Source: Aplectana chamaeleonis
Taxonomy: Eukaryota > Nematoda > Chromadorea > Rhabditida > Cosmocercidae
Assembly: GCA_029168955.1 (NCBI GenBank)
Contig: JAPDOI010000039.1
Span: forward strand, 1,054,001-1,118,000
Direction: 5' to 3'
Length of the DNA: 64,000 nucleotides
The notes under the pieces were generated by a model. That model saw nothing but the letters and a program-made list of their open reading frames with translations, was not told where the DNA came from and did not search any database. A program made the translations under genes and the position numbers. Shown here piece after piece: positions 32,894 to 44,353 of this stretch. How positions within the stretch are numbered: position 1 is the stretch's first letter; each line of letters begins with the position of its first letter.

Positions 32894-34208
32894 GTTGAGG
32901 AGTTTGAATAGTTTCCTGGTATTGTATTCCTGTATCAGGCTGCAACCCCTAGGGAGTAGGCTGGAAAAATAAGTACCAACTGTCTGATTAGCCCGGGCAG
33001 CAAGCGTTGGCACGAAAAGATTTAGGCTCGTAAAGAAGAAACTGCTTCGTTTTCGTTTCTCTCCGAGACTGTTTCGAATTGTTTGAGTACACTGTACAAA
33101 ATGAGGATATTCGTCTGCTCGAAGATTGAGGTCACACATATTTCCACTGATCATAACCTAGCTTGTCGTGAGTTTTGTGCGAATAGATCGAAATCAGTGT
33201 GTGACCGTCTTCCAGGCCAGGAGAAGACCTCAAATAATTTTCTCGGCCGTTTTGTGACCTTGAATAACGTCATGCAGCACATTTTTTCAGGCATACGTAG
33301 ATATCATCCTCTGGTATCCTACAAAACAAATTCACGAGGGAAAGGTTCGAATTACTCATCGGCGATGTCTAATTAGTGTTTCGCTGGTCGCACGCACAAA
33401 ACATCTCTGCCGTGATTTTTTAAAGGACCATGAATGGCGTTCAGGGGTAAGTGAGGTGACGTATTTTGGTAAAGATAGGAGTAAAGTGGGATTTACAGGC
33501 ATTACGGTAATTCAATCGGCCAAAGATGGAGCTTGACCGTCGACTTTTGTTCGACCTCCAAAGCTCCCAGAAAGGTAACGTACTCCCATCCTGGTAGTAC
33601 CGTACATGTCAAAAACATTTTCCAGAGCATATTGCGGGAAACTTTAGGGGCGCTTAACAGGAAAAACAGGCCCACGGACTTGGAATGTTACTTAAGGCTA
33701 CTTCAGCGGCATGCTCGTCATAACTCAGAAAGCTTTTTAGAGATGAGTTTGTACCTACTGCGCCGCAAAGCGTACCGAACGCGTGGCTATGCGTACCGAC
33801 TGCGGTGCTATACGCATCGACCGTGCTGATTTGTGTACCAACCGCGCGCTAATTTCGCTCCGAACGTCGCCCATCTCGCGGTCGGTACCCAACTTGTCCG
33901 TGGTCAGAACGACCCTCTATCCGAGTAGGGTGGTGAAAATCGGGGTTGCAAGATTTGAGCTATTTTTATGAATTTTGTTTTGGTTCAAATTCCTAGTCGC
34001 ATCAACGGGCATAATTACAGGAATACCAAAGCAGATCCGATTCAAGTGGGGCAATAGATCACATTCCTATACAATATCAGGTCCGGAGCGCAACCGTCCC
34101 CGCCTACTGCAACCGATAAGCAGAGCAGTTGGGATTCGAACTTGCGGTGATTTTCAGGTTGTGATGGCAACATGCAGTGCCTTCAAACTGTTCTTTGGAC
34201 TACAAGCG
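32894..34208. other. No gene recognised; weak 21-bp repeats
   Basis: Degenerate units of about 21 bp (CGTACCGAxCGCG) at 33765-33850. The piece GGGCGCTTAACAGGAAAAAC at 33649 is inverted at about 36385. No credible gene. Confidence 0.5.
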
Positions 34209-34212
34209 TTAA

Positions 34213-34671
34213 AGGCATCGTACGCGCAGAAAACCGCATATTATTTTTTTATGTTTTTGTGTAGCTTGGCCTCTCTAGTGAACGAAAATGTCGATGGGGC
34301 CCTTGAAAAACCTTCATTTGTAAAGAAAAGTCAATCGGAACACATTGTAAATACGAATTTGAATTTCGCGCCAAAATCCTTTTTGAAGTTTTTCTGCTTT
34401 CGGAGGCCTCGTCACTGTCATTTTCGTAGTTTTTCTGCATGTGGAGTTCGCGCCGTAACAATTTTTCATGTTGTCTTACGGTCGCACCAACATTCTAGGA
34501 AAAAGTGCTAGATCACTGGTGAGAATTGGTGGCGGATCTTCATCTTTGACGCCTTCCAACCTCATGGCCCAACATTTTTAAAGCGCCAAAGTTTACCAAT
34601 GTGGTCTACCGGGCTGAATCATGAAATTGAGCCTGAAAAATGAAAACTGACTTCCAGCGCGAACGATGCCT
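34213..34671 (+). mobile_element. TTAA MITE family D, copy 1
   Basis: 459 bp, ends AGGCATCGTACGCGC and GCGCGAACGATGCCT, TTAA at 34209-34212 and 34672-34675. A truncated inverted copy is at 36053-36372. Confidence 0.88.
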
Positions 34672-34675
34672 TTAA

Positions 34676-34840
34676 GATAGGATTTTGATGAGATTGTTTT
34701 TGAAATCTACGTAAAATTCTGCGTCGAATTGTATATCGGGTTCCTAACTTTGCTTTCCCCAGGGAACCCAATATATCATTCAACGCAGAATTTTACGTAT
34801 ATTTCGAAAACAACCTTCACCACAGCCCTATCTTCTAAGG
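34676..34840. mobile_element. 165-bp foldback MITE, copy 1
   Basis: About 70-bp arms around a short loop: GATAGGATTTTGATGAG ... ACGTAAAATTCTGCG against CGCAGAATTTTACGT ... CAGCCCTATC. The second copy at 35814-35979 is nearly identical, together with some 65 bp of right flank. Confidence 0.85.
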
Positions 34841-34908
34841 TTGAAGAGTTATAGGCGAAAAACCGTTTCCTGTTTAAAATCATCAAATTTCCTATTGCGC
34901 GCGCGTGT

Positions 34909-35808
34909 AAAATTCGATTAGCGCAAGGAAAAATGAAGGGGGGGGGGGGGAGAAGAGATTCAAGGGTGAAGGAACGCGGAGAGGAAGGTATAATACGAGA
35001 GAGAAAGGCGAAGAGATTAAAAAAAGTAGAAATGGGAAGAAATGTTCGGATATGTAGGAGTGAGACAATATAAAGAGAATAGCAACAATGTTTAAAAAGA
35101 AGGCGAAGTAAAGAGATTTGCAGATGGAGACGCAGAAAGATCAGCAGAATAAATAAGGGCGGCAGAAGTTAGGAGGAAAAAATAGAGAATGAGTTGTGTG
35201 GACGGATGGAGGAAGATGAATTTTGGAGTAAACCGAGTATGCACAACCTAGTAGTGCGAAAGGAACCTGTTGAGGAGGGAAGTAGCATAATTAGGGTATG
35301 TTGGTGTCCGTGCCGGTAAATGGGCGGATCTCTGACATACGTAGGAAGATGATATTGCAGGTGTGATGTAGAGTACAATTTCAGACTTTCGCTCAGTTTC
35401 TGCCCAATGAATCGCTTGTGGACTCTAATGTGATGCACCGTTTGGTTAGTGCTATATGGTCAAGGCACGCTAGATCCTGGTGGCCGCATAATCGCTACGC
35501 AAATCGCTGACAGTCGAAATACCTTCTAGATGTAGTGTGGGATCATATTCTCATTAAAAATAAATCTTTCTCATTAATCTCTTTGATCATAGGCACCTTC
35601 GGTTGATTATTATCTGTTGATGCACCAAGCCATTTCACAGGTATACTTCCTCACTTTTGCTAGAGAGTGGTTTTGGGCATGAAGTGAGAGTGGTCATTTG
35701 ATGGTAGTCTTTCTGCAACTCAATTACGAGTCACAGGTGGCTTTGGCTATTTTTACCGATTTTATGTGGGATGCCAGTAAACCCATGTTCCGAAGCTCCG
35801 GTATTAAA
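34909..35808 (-). repeat. 900-bp inverted repeat, left arm
   Basis: Closely matches the reverse complement of 37536-38436, including an 89-codon frame present in both arms with very few changes. It starts with polypurine and poly-G (34937-34950). Flanked by two copies of the 165-bp foldback. Conservation of the frame simply follows from the recent duplication. Confidence 0.9.
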
Positions 35809-35813
35809 GGAGA

Positions 35814-35979
35814 TAGGATTTTGATGAGATTGTTTTTGAAATCTACGTAAAATTCTGCGTCGAATTGTATATCGGGTTCCTAACTTTGCTTTCCCCAGGG
35901 AACCCAATATATCATTCAACGCAGAATTTTACGTATATTTCAAAAACAACCTTCACCAGAACCCTATCTTCTAAGGTTG
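35814..35979. mobile_element. 165-bp foldback MITE, copy 2
   Basis: Direct repeat of 34676-34840 with a few substitutions, plus shared right flank to about 36048 ending in CTATTGCGCGCGCGT. Confidence 0.85.
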
Positions 35980-36052
35980 AAGAGTTATAGGCGAAAAACC
36001 TTTCCTGTTTCAAATCGCGCATCAAATTCCCTATTGCGCGCGCGTCAGTTAA

Positions 36053-36372
36053 AGGCATCGTTCGCGCTGAAAATCAATTTTCATTTTTCAGGCTCAATTT
36101 CATGATTGAGCCCGGTAGACCGCACCGGTACACTTTGGCGCGTCAAAAACGTTGGGCAATGAGGTTGGAAGGCGTCAAAGATGAAGATCCGTCGCCAATT
36201 CTCACCAGTCATCTAGCACTTTTTCCTAGAATGTTGGTGCGACCGTAAGACAACAGGAAAAATAGTTACGGCACGAACTCCACATGCAGAAAAACTCCGA
36301 AAATGATTTTGGCGCGAAATTCAAATTCGTATTTACAATGTGTTCCGATTGACTTTTCTTTACAAATGGAGC
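36053..36372 (-). mobile_element. TTAA MITE family D, copy 2 (truncated)
   Basis: Starts AGGCATCGTTCGCGCTGAAA after TTAA (36049-36052) and matches the inverted right two thirds of 34213-34671, ending at GACTTTTCTTTACAAATGG. Confidence 0.82.
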
Positions 36373-36428
36373 GCTTTACAAATGGGCCTGTTTTTCCTGT
36401 TAAGCGCCCCTGGGCCTCCAGCGCCTAA

Positions 36429-36985
36429 AGGCAGGGTTCGCGATAAAAACGACTTTTGAGCTCTCTGCACGAGAATGTAGATTTGGTCATCACAAAAATG
36501 AAAATAAGTGAAAAAGTGATTTTCGTTCCCGAGTTTTCCACTCAAAACAAAGCTTTGGCCACCGAGTGTTACAGAAATTACCAAGAAACGGCGAGAAACG
36601 CACTAAAACGTCATATTTCAGTGACATTAATCTCTGGCCTCGACTAGTTGATCAGTTGTATGAACATGTTCACGGTGGTTGTCACCGGAGAAAAATGGGA
36701 TCAGTCGAAATCGGAAGAATATTCCACTCAAATTAGTTTTAGTTAGGGTCCGAAGAAAAGAACGGAGCAACAGAAAGCAAATAATTGTAAAGGACGGACC
36801 CACAAATGATTTAATTGTCACAACGAACAGTTCCTGTGAGAGTAAAGAGGTGGGGTGAGAGTAATGGATTTCGTGACCTTCTGGTGCGTTTTTCTCGATT
36901 CCTTCGTCACTTATGTTCTACCCGGGGGCCAAACAATCGATTTAGCTATTAATCTCAAAATCGAAGATTATCGAGAACACTGCCT
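36429..36985 (+). mobile_element. TTAA MITE family E, copy 1
   Basis: 557 bp, ends AGGCAGGGTTCGCGAT and ATCGAGAACACTGCCT. The right end abuts TTAA (36986-36989), which is also the left TTAA of the next element. The left flank GGGCCTCCAGCGC also flanks copy 2. Confidence 0.88.
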
Positions 36986-36989
36986 TTAA

Positions 36990-37535
36990 AGGCATCGTTC
37001 ACGATGAATTTCGTTTTCGAGTTTTAAATATATAATCAGAGCTCTAGTTCCCAGTATAACGGCTACGTTGAAAAAAGAGCAGAAAAATCACTGAAAACCC
37101 CTTTTTCAGACCGAAAATATCTCAATCGATTTTCGAGAAAGGAAGAGTCGATCGTTAGATATCGCTGTTTTGACCAACGATCTCATGATCAAATGAAGTT
37201 CATCATTCTGTCAAGTGATTTGTGGATAAGGAAATGTTAACCGATTTGTGTAGGAAAGTCATTCTTCACGTAATCGTAAAGTATATTCCATCAACTTCCC
37301 CTCAGTTGTACTGTATCAATTGTTGATCATTTACTTATATGATGGCTGACAGCAAATTGTGCCAAATGACTGACGGAGGGCCGGCCTCTTTTGACGGAAT
37401 TTGAGACATTCAACCTCAATAATCTTCACAGTAAGGCGTTTTCAACCGAACAAACTCTCCCTATATTCTTAGGTGGGCCCAGAACATCATTTGACCTGAA
37501 AAAACGGTAACTGGTTTTCAGCGCGTACGATGCCT
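36990..37535 (-). mobile_element. TTAA MITE family C, copy 1
   Basis: 546 bp, ends AGGCATCGTTCACGAT and GCGCGTACGATGCCT, TTAA at 36986-36989 and 37536-37539. Its right half matches 61991-62188 inverted (GAGGCCGGCCCTCCGTCA). Confidence 0.88.
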
Positions 37536-38436
37536 TTAATACCGGAGCTTCGGAACATGGGTTTACTGGCATCCCACATGAAATCGGTAAAAATAGCCAA
37601 AGCCACCTGTGACTCGTAATTGAGTTGCAGAAAGACTACCATCAAATGACCACTCTCACTTCATGCCCAAAACCACTCTCTAGCAAAGGTGAGGAAGTAT
37701 ACCTGTGAAATGGCATGGTGCATCAACAGATAATAATCAACCGAAGGTGCCTATGATCAAAGAGATTAATGATAAAGATTTATTTTTAATGAGAATATGA
37801 TCCCACACTACATCTAGAAGGTATTTCGACTGTCAGCGATTTGCGTAGCGATTATGCGGCCTCCAGGATCTAGCGTGCCTTGACCATATAGCACTAACCA
37901 AACGGTGCATCACAGTAGAGTCCACAAGCGATTCATTGGGCAGAAACTGAGCGAAAGTCTGAAATTGTACTCTACATCACACCTGCAATATCATCTTCCT
38001 ACGTATGTCAGAGATCCGCCCATTTACCGGCACGGACACCAACATACCCTAATTATGCTACTTCCCTCCTCAACAGGTTCCTTTCGCACTACTAGGTTGT
38101 ACATACTCGGTTTACTCCAAAATTCATCTTCCTCCATCCGTCCACACAACTCATTCTCTATTTTTTCCTCCTAACTTCTGCCGCCCTTATTTATTCTGCT
38201 GATCTTTCTGCGTCTCCATCTGCAAATCTCCTTACTTCGCCTTCTTTTTAAACATTGTTGCTATTCTCTTTATATTGTCTCACTCCTACATATCCGAACA
38301 TTTCTTCCCATTTCTACTTTTTTTGATCTCTTCGCATTTCTCTCTCGTATTATACCTTCCTCTCCGCGCTCCTTCACCCTTGAATCTCTTCTTCCCCCCC
38401 CCCTCATTTTTCCTTGCGCTACTCGAATTTTACACC
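37536..38436 (+). repeat. 900-bp inverted repeat, right arm
   Basis: Inverted copy of 34909-35808. Starts at the TTAA shared with the family-C MITE and ends after CCTTGCGCTACTCGAATTTT. Confidence 0.9.
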
Positions 38437-38795
38437 AGAGTTTCCCTGATTTGTTCGTCTTTTCCTTTTTCCCGCTCGTACCCCTTACCTATGCAACCGG
38501 ACAAAACTAAGGTGCAGAGAATTTTGTTGCTTTCCAATGTGTATGCGCTCATCATTTCATTGTAATCTTCGAATTTTCTTGCATAAGACTTCGAGCTCCA
38601 TAGGAAAGTACCACGGAAAAGGTGCGACAGAACTAGCCCATACCTTTTATGAACCTATTGTTTTGCTCTAGAATGGCTGCACTCATCAATTCTGTGAACG
38701 AATTATGGATGAGTTTCCGGCGCCAAAAGTTCTATGCTTCAATCGCACAGAATGGTGATGCTGGCCCGATGGTGCTTTGGGACTTATTCGTTTAA
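38437..38795. other. No feature recognised
   Basis: Pyrimidine-rich start, then mixed sequence without a gene or repeat partner. Confidence 0.4.
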
Positions 38796-39352
38796 AGGCA
38801 GTGTTCACGATAATCTTCGATTTTGAGATTAATAGCTAAATCGATTGTTTGGCCCCCGGTTCGAACAAAAATGACGAAGGAATCGAGAAAAATGCACCAG
38901 AAGGTCACGAAATACTTTACTCTCACCCCGCCTCTTTACTCTCACAGGAACTGTTCGTTGTGACAACGAAATCATTTGTGGGCCCATCCTTTACAATTAT
39001 TTGCTTTCTGTTGCTCCGTTCTTTTCTTCGTACCCTAACTAGTACTATTTTGCCTGGAATATTCTTTCATTTTCGACTGATCCCATTTTTCACCGGTGAC
39101 AACCACCTTGAACATGTTCATACAACTGGACAACTAGTCCTGGCCAGAGATTAATGTCACTGAAATATGACGTTTTAGTGCGTTTCTCGCCGTTTCTTGG
39201 TAATTTCTGTAACACTCGGTGGCCAACGCTTTGTTTTGAGTGGAAAACTCGGGAACGAAAATCACTTTTTCACTTATTTTCACTTTTGTGATGACCAAAT
39301 CTACATTCTCGTGCAGAGAGCTCAAAAGTCGTTTTTATCGCGAACCCTGCCT
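38796..39352 (-). mobile_element. TTAA MITE family E, copy 2
   Basis: 557 bp inverted copy of 36429-36985. TTAA at 38792-38795; at the other end TCAG, then GCGCTGGAGGCCCAGG, which is also the first sequence of the DIRS-like flanking repeat. Confidence 0.88.
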
Positions 39353-39356
39353 TCAG

Positions 39357-39436
39357 GCGCTGGAGGCCCAGGCGACTGCTCGGCGAGCCGGTGAACGCCG
39401 CGTCGCGTGTCGGTGTGCCTGTCATGTCTTGGTTAT
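39357..39436 (+). repeat. 80-bp direct repeat, left copy
   Basis: Starts GCGCTGGAGGCCCAGG and ends CATGTCTTGGTTAT; matches 46224-46303 with 2 mismatches. Could be a terminal (split direct) repeat of the element. Confidence 0.88.
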
Positions 39437-39518
39437 ATTGCACTGCTCAATATCAATGGCTCCAGCCGCGAAGCGGCTGGAGAGGTTTGGTTTTTTTTAC
39501 ATCAGCTCCTGTCGTTGA

Positions 39519-39625
39519 CCTCTCGTTCAATTCGAGATCGCGCGCGAGACCGAGCCAACGTGTGCGATACCCGACCAGGAAATTTCAGTTGCCGTATTCA
39601 GAGCTCACAGCGAGCACTCGTCTGC
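39519..39625 (+). repeat. Inverted repeat of DIRS-like element, left
   Basis: GATCGCGCGCGAGAC and ACGTGTGCGATACCCGACCA recur inverted at 45983-46091. Confidence 0.85.
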
Positions 39626-40440
39626 CACGATTGGACTACTACTCGCTGCTTCCACTTGGACTGTCGCTAGGACGCCTGCTTGTATAGCGTTAACCTTTGG
39701 GAAGTGCTCTATGCCTCACCTATCTTGAGTTGATTGCTGAGCCTTCGCACGTAATCCTCACAGTACTATATTCTTCGCTTGTTGAGAGCAGCCTAGCCGC
39801 ACTCCAAGTGGTAACAGGATTGAGTTGACTGTCGAGCGCCCACTCGCACTCCTCCCCTGCATATTTTTTGAAAAAGTTGAGCGTGGGTAAAACGCGCTCC
39901 TTGTTTTCATTTCACTCACTCGCAATGGGGTCGTGAAATCTTTTAGAAACGCTGACTTCTAACCAACAGCTGCAGAATGAGTAAGCCTCAAAAAAGGAAA
40001 AACAACATTTCTCGCCTAGTGTTCCTAAGGCCCCCATAATTTTACGTGGGCGCTCATTTATTTCCGCTCAGGAGGTTAGGTACACATCAGCGCTATCGAT
40101 TCCTTCCTAGAATTTGAGCACAACTAACCCACCAGTCGATAAATCATCGAGGGGGGGGGGGTGACCATAGTGCCGATTCGTCAATAATTTGGTATGTGAC
40201 GATCATTGGACTCTGCTTTGGGTTTTGGACTAAAGACTTTGGACTGATGATTCGATTTCAAACAATCAAAGTTTTAGGATGATCATGACTCATGCATTTT
40301 TGCACAGCACACCGATTTCGCTTTAGAGTTTTCATGAACTTCCTCGTGGTCACTAGTTCGATCATTCCTACTGCGTGAAACAATTTTTATCATTGAGAGC
40401 GCGGCAGTTTATTTTCGACGATTTATTTTCAGTTGGTTGT
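39626..40440 (+). other. 5' leader of the DIRS-like element
   Basis: Non-coding part between the left inverted repeat and the gag-like ORF, with a poly-G run at about 40151. No separate feature. Confidence 0.5.
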
Positions 40441-41265
40441 ATGGAGACACAGAAAAAGCAGATAGCAGATCTCGCAGCTTTCGAAGAAAATTTGCTCGAC
40501 GACAGTAGTGCGGAGGAGGCGGATTTCCCACATGAGGAGGCCCCTAAGTCGCCTGAGATTGAGCCCAGGTCCCGCAAGCGCGCTAGAGGGAAGGGAGCTC
40601 GCAATCGCAGCGGCCGCACTCATACAAGGTCCCCTTCTGTGTCACCGTCATCAGAGTCGGAGTCGTCAGGCTGTCTTTCGAATTCGTCTGTCTCTAGCCA
40701 GGGTTCCGATCAACAAGACGACAACCCAGCGGGAACGAAGAAGTAGGCTCGCGAAGCTGGTTTGCGCAAACAATACGAGGGATCTTCACCGCTCGAACTG
40801 CCAAGGATACCCAAGAGGATTGAATTTGCGACGTCAGTCTCGGTTGCTCCAGAGATTGTTAGTCTGGAAAAGAAAAAGCTCCGGGTGCGGGTTCAAATAG
40901 CGGACGACCTTCTTCTGCATTTCGACTCATGCGCGATGGGAAGTTACGTCAGTCAGGATGAGAGAGTGTCGTACTTTGAGAAGCTTCCATTGGTCGCTTC
41001 AGGCCTCGCAGCCGTTCCGGTCCTAGATGAGGGTTTGAAAGTGACCTCCTTTAAGCTCGGTGTTGACGTACATGCTATGGTAGCGGATGAAGAAGCAATC
41101 CTCAACGCCCTCAATCTGATGGTCATCGGCATAAATGAGGCAAGGGAGGGGCGCTCGGAGAGATGCGACGTCTATACACGGCAGGCGATGGAACTTCTTG
41201 GCGTTCTTCTACATGATATCAATGTGAGGCGACGGGAAAGTTTTTTTTCCGTAGCTTCGAGGTAG
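40441..41265 (+). pseudogene. DIRS-like gag ORF with one in-frame stop
   Basis: Starts METQKKQIADLAAFEEN. The N-terminal third is acidic, then basic and serine-rich (SRKRARGKGARNRSGRTHTR, then SPSVSPSSESESS). TAG at 40744-40746 interrupts the frame after about 101 codons, and the same frame goes on with LRKQYEGSSPLELPRIPKRI to a stop at 41263-41265. The second part, about 170 residues, resembles the helical gag-like region of DIRS/PAT elements by position and composition; no zinc knuckle is visible. The gag role is inferred mainly from place and composition. Confidence 0.6.
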
Positions 41266-41577
41266 ACCCAAATAAATCGGTTCCCAACTATAGAAGGCTG
41301 CCCGTGGAGTCCCCACATCAGTCGGCCGACAAACCCTGGATTGAGTTTGCCCCAGCACTTATAGGTGCCAGACTGTACACAGAGGTGAATTTTTTTCACA
41401 TTGTGCATCGATTTCTCCTTTAAAGTTCACAATCATTTCATGTTGTCGAAAAATGCAATGCCAGAAGCTTACGGCGGCACTGGCTAAGGAGAAGCGATCG
41501 ACTGGAAAGAGGGAGCACCGCTCAGTCAGTCCCAAACCAATGCGGAAGGACAAGAAGCCGGAGAAGAAGACCAGCAG
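41266..41577 (+). other. gag-pol junction, frames broken
   Basis: Reading frames are short here. A basic stretch (KRSTGKREHRSVSPKPMRKD) lies at 41483-41545 in a different frame from the RT that follows, so at least one frameshift separates them. Confidence 0.5.
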
Positions 41578-41711
41578 GTGTGGTTTTGTCAAAATAAGGC
41601 CTTGCATGTTGCCTTCATTACCAAGCACCAGCCAGGTTGGTCGGAAAGGGTCTGGATTTCGAGCATGTTTTGCATCCCGAAAAAAGATGGCTCTATCAGG
41701 CCTATAATTAA
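41578..41711 (+). pseudogene. DIRS-type RT, N-terminal part
   Basis: Reads WISSMFCIPKKDGSIRPII, the fingers region of DIRS RTs. It is cut after ATT at 41707-41709 by a MITE. The next residues of the motif, LRPFN, appear at 42168-42182 beyond it. Confidence 0.82.
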
Positions 41712-42163
41712 AGGCGTCGTACTCGCTGAAAACCACTCACCGTTTTTTGAGTTTGAATCATTGGCTGGGCCCGCCTGAGGACGTGGGTAGAGTTTGTCGG
41801 GTCACCGACGCATTATTGGGAGGATATGGGTGATCGAATGCCTCGAATTCCACCAAAAGAGGCCGGCCTTCTGACAGCCATGTGGCATAAAATGAAGAAG
41901 AAAGGAGGTTTTCAACAAGCGATATCGCGTAAATGAGTGGAAGTTGATGTATCATTTGTTGATAAGCTATCTTCTTTTCTCTTTTGAGGCCACATGGCTG
42001 TCGTAAGGCCGGCCTCTTTTGGTGGAATTCGAAGCATTCGATCGCCCATATCTTCCCAATGATGCGTCGGTGACACGACAAACTCTACCCACGTCTTCAG
42101 GCGGGCCCAGCCAGTGATTCAAACTCAAAGAACGGTGAGTGGTTTTCAGCGCGTACGATGCAA
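41712..42163. mobile_element. TTAA foldback MITE inside the DIRS RT
   Basis: 452 bp with ends AGGCGTCGTACTCGCTGAAA and inverted GGTTTTCAGCGCGTACGATG. Left target TTAA (41708-41711), right TTGA (42164-42167). Long inner arms (GGCTGGGCCCGCCTGA against TCAGGCGGGCCCAGCC; GAGGCCGGCC twice) make it a full foldback. Related to families C and 61991. Confidence 0.9.
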
Positions 42164-42963
42164 TTGACCTTCGACCATTTAATAAGTTCATTAAGCTAGA
42201 ACATTTCAAGATGGAGTCTTTGGAAATGGTACGGGACCTAGCATCCAAAGAAGATTTCATGGCGAAGATTGATATGAAAGACGCCTACTTCACAGTTCCT
42301 ATTCCTCCCAATTTCAGAAATTACCTCGCGTTTAGTTTCAGTGGTAAACTATACAGAGTCAAAACCTTACCGTTCGGTTTAGCGTCCGCGCCGTACGTTT
42401 ACACGCGCCTCGTAAAACCAGTTGCATGTTTATTGAGGAGGAAGGGTGTCAGGCTAGTGGTTTACCTAGATGATTGGTTGTTCAAAGGCTCCCCGGAGCG
42501 CCTAAATCAACAGGTATCGGAAGCAATATGTCTCTTCCAGCGTTTGAACTTTCTCGTGAATATGGAGAAATCCCAGTTACACCCTACTACGCGGATAGAA
42601 TTTCTAGGAATCGAGATTGACACGAGCCAGCTAATGTTTCTGGTACTCGAGCGAAAGGTTACATTGGTAGAAGAAGACGCCAAGATTATTCTAGAGTGCT
42701 CATCGGGTGTCTATTTTCGAAAAATGGCTGGCTTCATTGGCTGGGTAGTGTCAGTCTCTACTGCTTGTAGACTAGCCAGATTATTCCTCCGCAACTCGCA
42801 AAGTTGGCTGGGCAGTTTCCATCCTTCAGATCAAACAGATTACGAAAGATGTGAACCTATTACCTCTCAAGGCTGCACAGACTTGGTTTGGTTCACGTCC
42901 GAGTTGGATAGTTTTCTGTCGCAACCATTTTTTCCTCCTAAACAGTCTTACCGTAATTTCTGA
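42164..42963 (+). pseudogene. DIRS-type reverse transcriptase, palm and thumb
   Basis: Reads DLRPFNKFIKLEHFKMESL, motif A KIDMKDAYFTVPI (Asp at 42271-42273), motif B LPFGLASAPYVYTRL, motif C VVYLDDWL (YLDD 42463-42474), then EFLGIEID and the FRKMAGFIGWVVS thumb region. The three catalytic aspartates are present. The frame runs into TGA at 42961-42963, while RNase H continues in another frame, so a one-base change within the T-run near 42930 separates RT from RNase H. Confidence 0.92.
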
Positions 42964-43330
42964 TGCCTCAAACGAAGGTTGGGGCGCTATCACAGATGTG
43001 GAAAAGACTGGAGGTCTTTGGCCTGAGGAGGAACGAGTTCTACATATAAGCTCTAAAAAGTTACTGGCATGCTTTCTAGGTCTACAGTGCTTCGCCAACA
43101 ACCTCCGAAACACAACAGCTAGGGTAGAGCTCGATAACACCACAGCAGTTTGCTATATCAACAAACTGGGTGGAACTGCGAGTAAAAGCTTGGGTCAGAT
43201 TACCCGTGATCTGATTCTGTGGGCGGAGAAGCGTGGACTCTTCATAGTTGCGTCTCATAGGCCGGGAGCGGAAAACATCGAGGCAGATTTCATGTCAAGG
43301 GTTTTCTGCGACTCTTCCGACTATTCGCTC
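42925..43330 (+). pseudogene. DIRS-type RNase H domain
   Basis: Reads LTVISDASNEGWGAI (first catalytic Asp 42962-42964), HISSKKLLACF, VELDNTTAVCYINKLGG (Asp 43133-43135) and VASHRPGAENIEADFMSR. In related elements the second position is Glu within an xxELxAx context; here it is Lys (AAG, 43058-43060), a change reachable by one G-to-A step. It would degrade the RNA strand in RNA-DNA hybrids, but the missing Glu suggests it no longer can. Confidence 0.87.
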
Positions 43331-43807
43331 GATCCGGTAGTAGCTATGTCATTATTTGCGCGTTGGGGAGTTCCTTCAATTGACTTATTCGCTTCTCGTA
43401 CCAATGCAAAATGCCAAGCGTACTTTTCCTTCCTTCCAGATCCGCAATGCAGGGCGGTGGATGCATTCAAGCAATGTTGGTCGGGGATCTTCGGCTTCGC
43501 ATTTCCGCCGTTCAATATGGTGGGGCGCACCATAAGGAAGGCGATAAGGGAGAACGCTCGCATAATACTTGCCTGCCCCCGATGGCCAACCCAGCCTTGG
43601 TGGCCTTTGGTGGAGGATCACGGAAGCGACGTCGTGATTCTACCATCAGGCCTTCTTGTCAATCCGAAGGGCGAAACCCATCCCTGTCTCCACGGGTCGA
43701 CTTTCTCACTGATTGCATGTCTAATATCGGTGAGCACTGGTACACACGAGGGTTTTCCCCGCCGCGATTTCAGCCATGATCTCAAATTGGTCCGCGGCTA
43801 CCATTAA
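43331..43807 (+). pseudogene. DIRS/PAT post-RNase H domain
   Basis: Reads PSIDLFASRTNAKCQAYFSF, then DAFKQCWSGIFGFAFPPFN and ACPRWPTQPWWP. This VDLFAS...AFPPF...W..QPW pattern is characteristic of DIRS, PAT and Ngaro pol between RNase H and recombinase. Cut by the MITE at 43808, where an accidental TAA ends the frame. Confidence 0.85.
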
Positions 43808-44353
43808 AGGCAGTGGTCGCGATCAAATATGCTTGACGTATTTTTCTCTTTGAAATCTTTTCTGGGTCTCGAGTAGTAGGACCTATAAGAAAAAATCGCG
43901 AAAAAACCAGTTTTGGGCCAAACTTGAAGCCTGAACTTTCTTGTCTTTTGATGGTGGACGAGCCCACTCCACATCATCGGCATCGATGACCTCTTATATC
44001 AGGAACATCAGCTGGCTTCAAATTGAATTTCAATCAATGAACCTTCGAATTTGTGTACACATCTAGTCGAAAACATTGACTGGAGTGCTTTCTTTAATTG
44101 CTCAACTGTTTTATTAGGTAAATTTGCATTTATTTCTCCCTCTGAATGTCTATGATTTTTGACTGCTCGGCATGAGAGTGCGATCTTTCAGAGCGGCGCT
44201 GTGCACGTGTGCACGAACTAGCATCTTTGGGCCCTAGAAACTCTAATTCCAGACCATTTTTCACCGCGGCACCTTCATAGTTTTTGAGCTGTTTTTGATC
44301 TAAGCTGATTTTTGTAGTTTTTTTGCTTACGTTTTTCATCTTGACCACTGCCT
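43808..44353 (+). mobile_element. TTAA MITE family A, copy 3 (in DIRS pol)
   Basis: 546 bp, ends AGGCAGTGGTCGCGATCAA and TTGACCACTGCCT. Target TTAA (43804-43807) and TCAA (44354-44357). Interior as copies 1 and 2. Confidence 0.92.

Noticed and set aside
34937..34950. Poly-G run as a regulatory or quadruplex site
   Set aside because: A single homopolymer run at the edge of a repeat arm; such runs are also prone to assembly error.
35169..35438. 89-codon frame nearly identical in two places (also 37905-38174)
   Set aside because: Both are inside the arms of a recent inverted duplication, so identity does not show selection; no domain seen.
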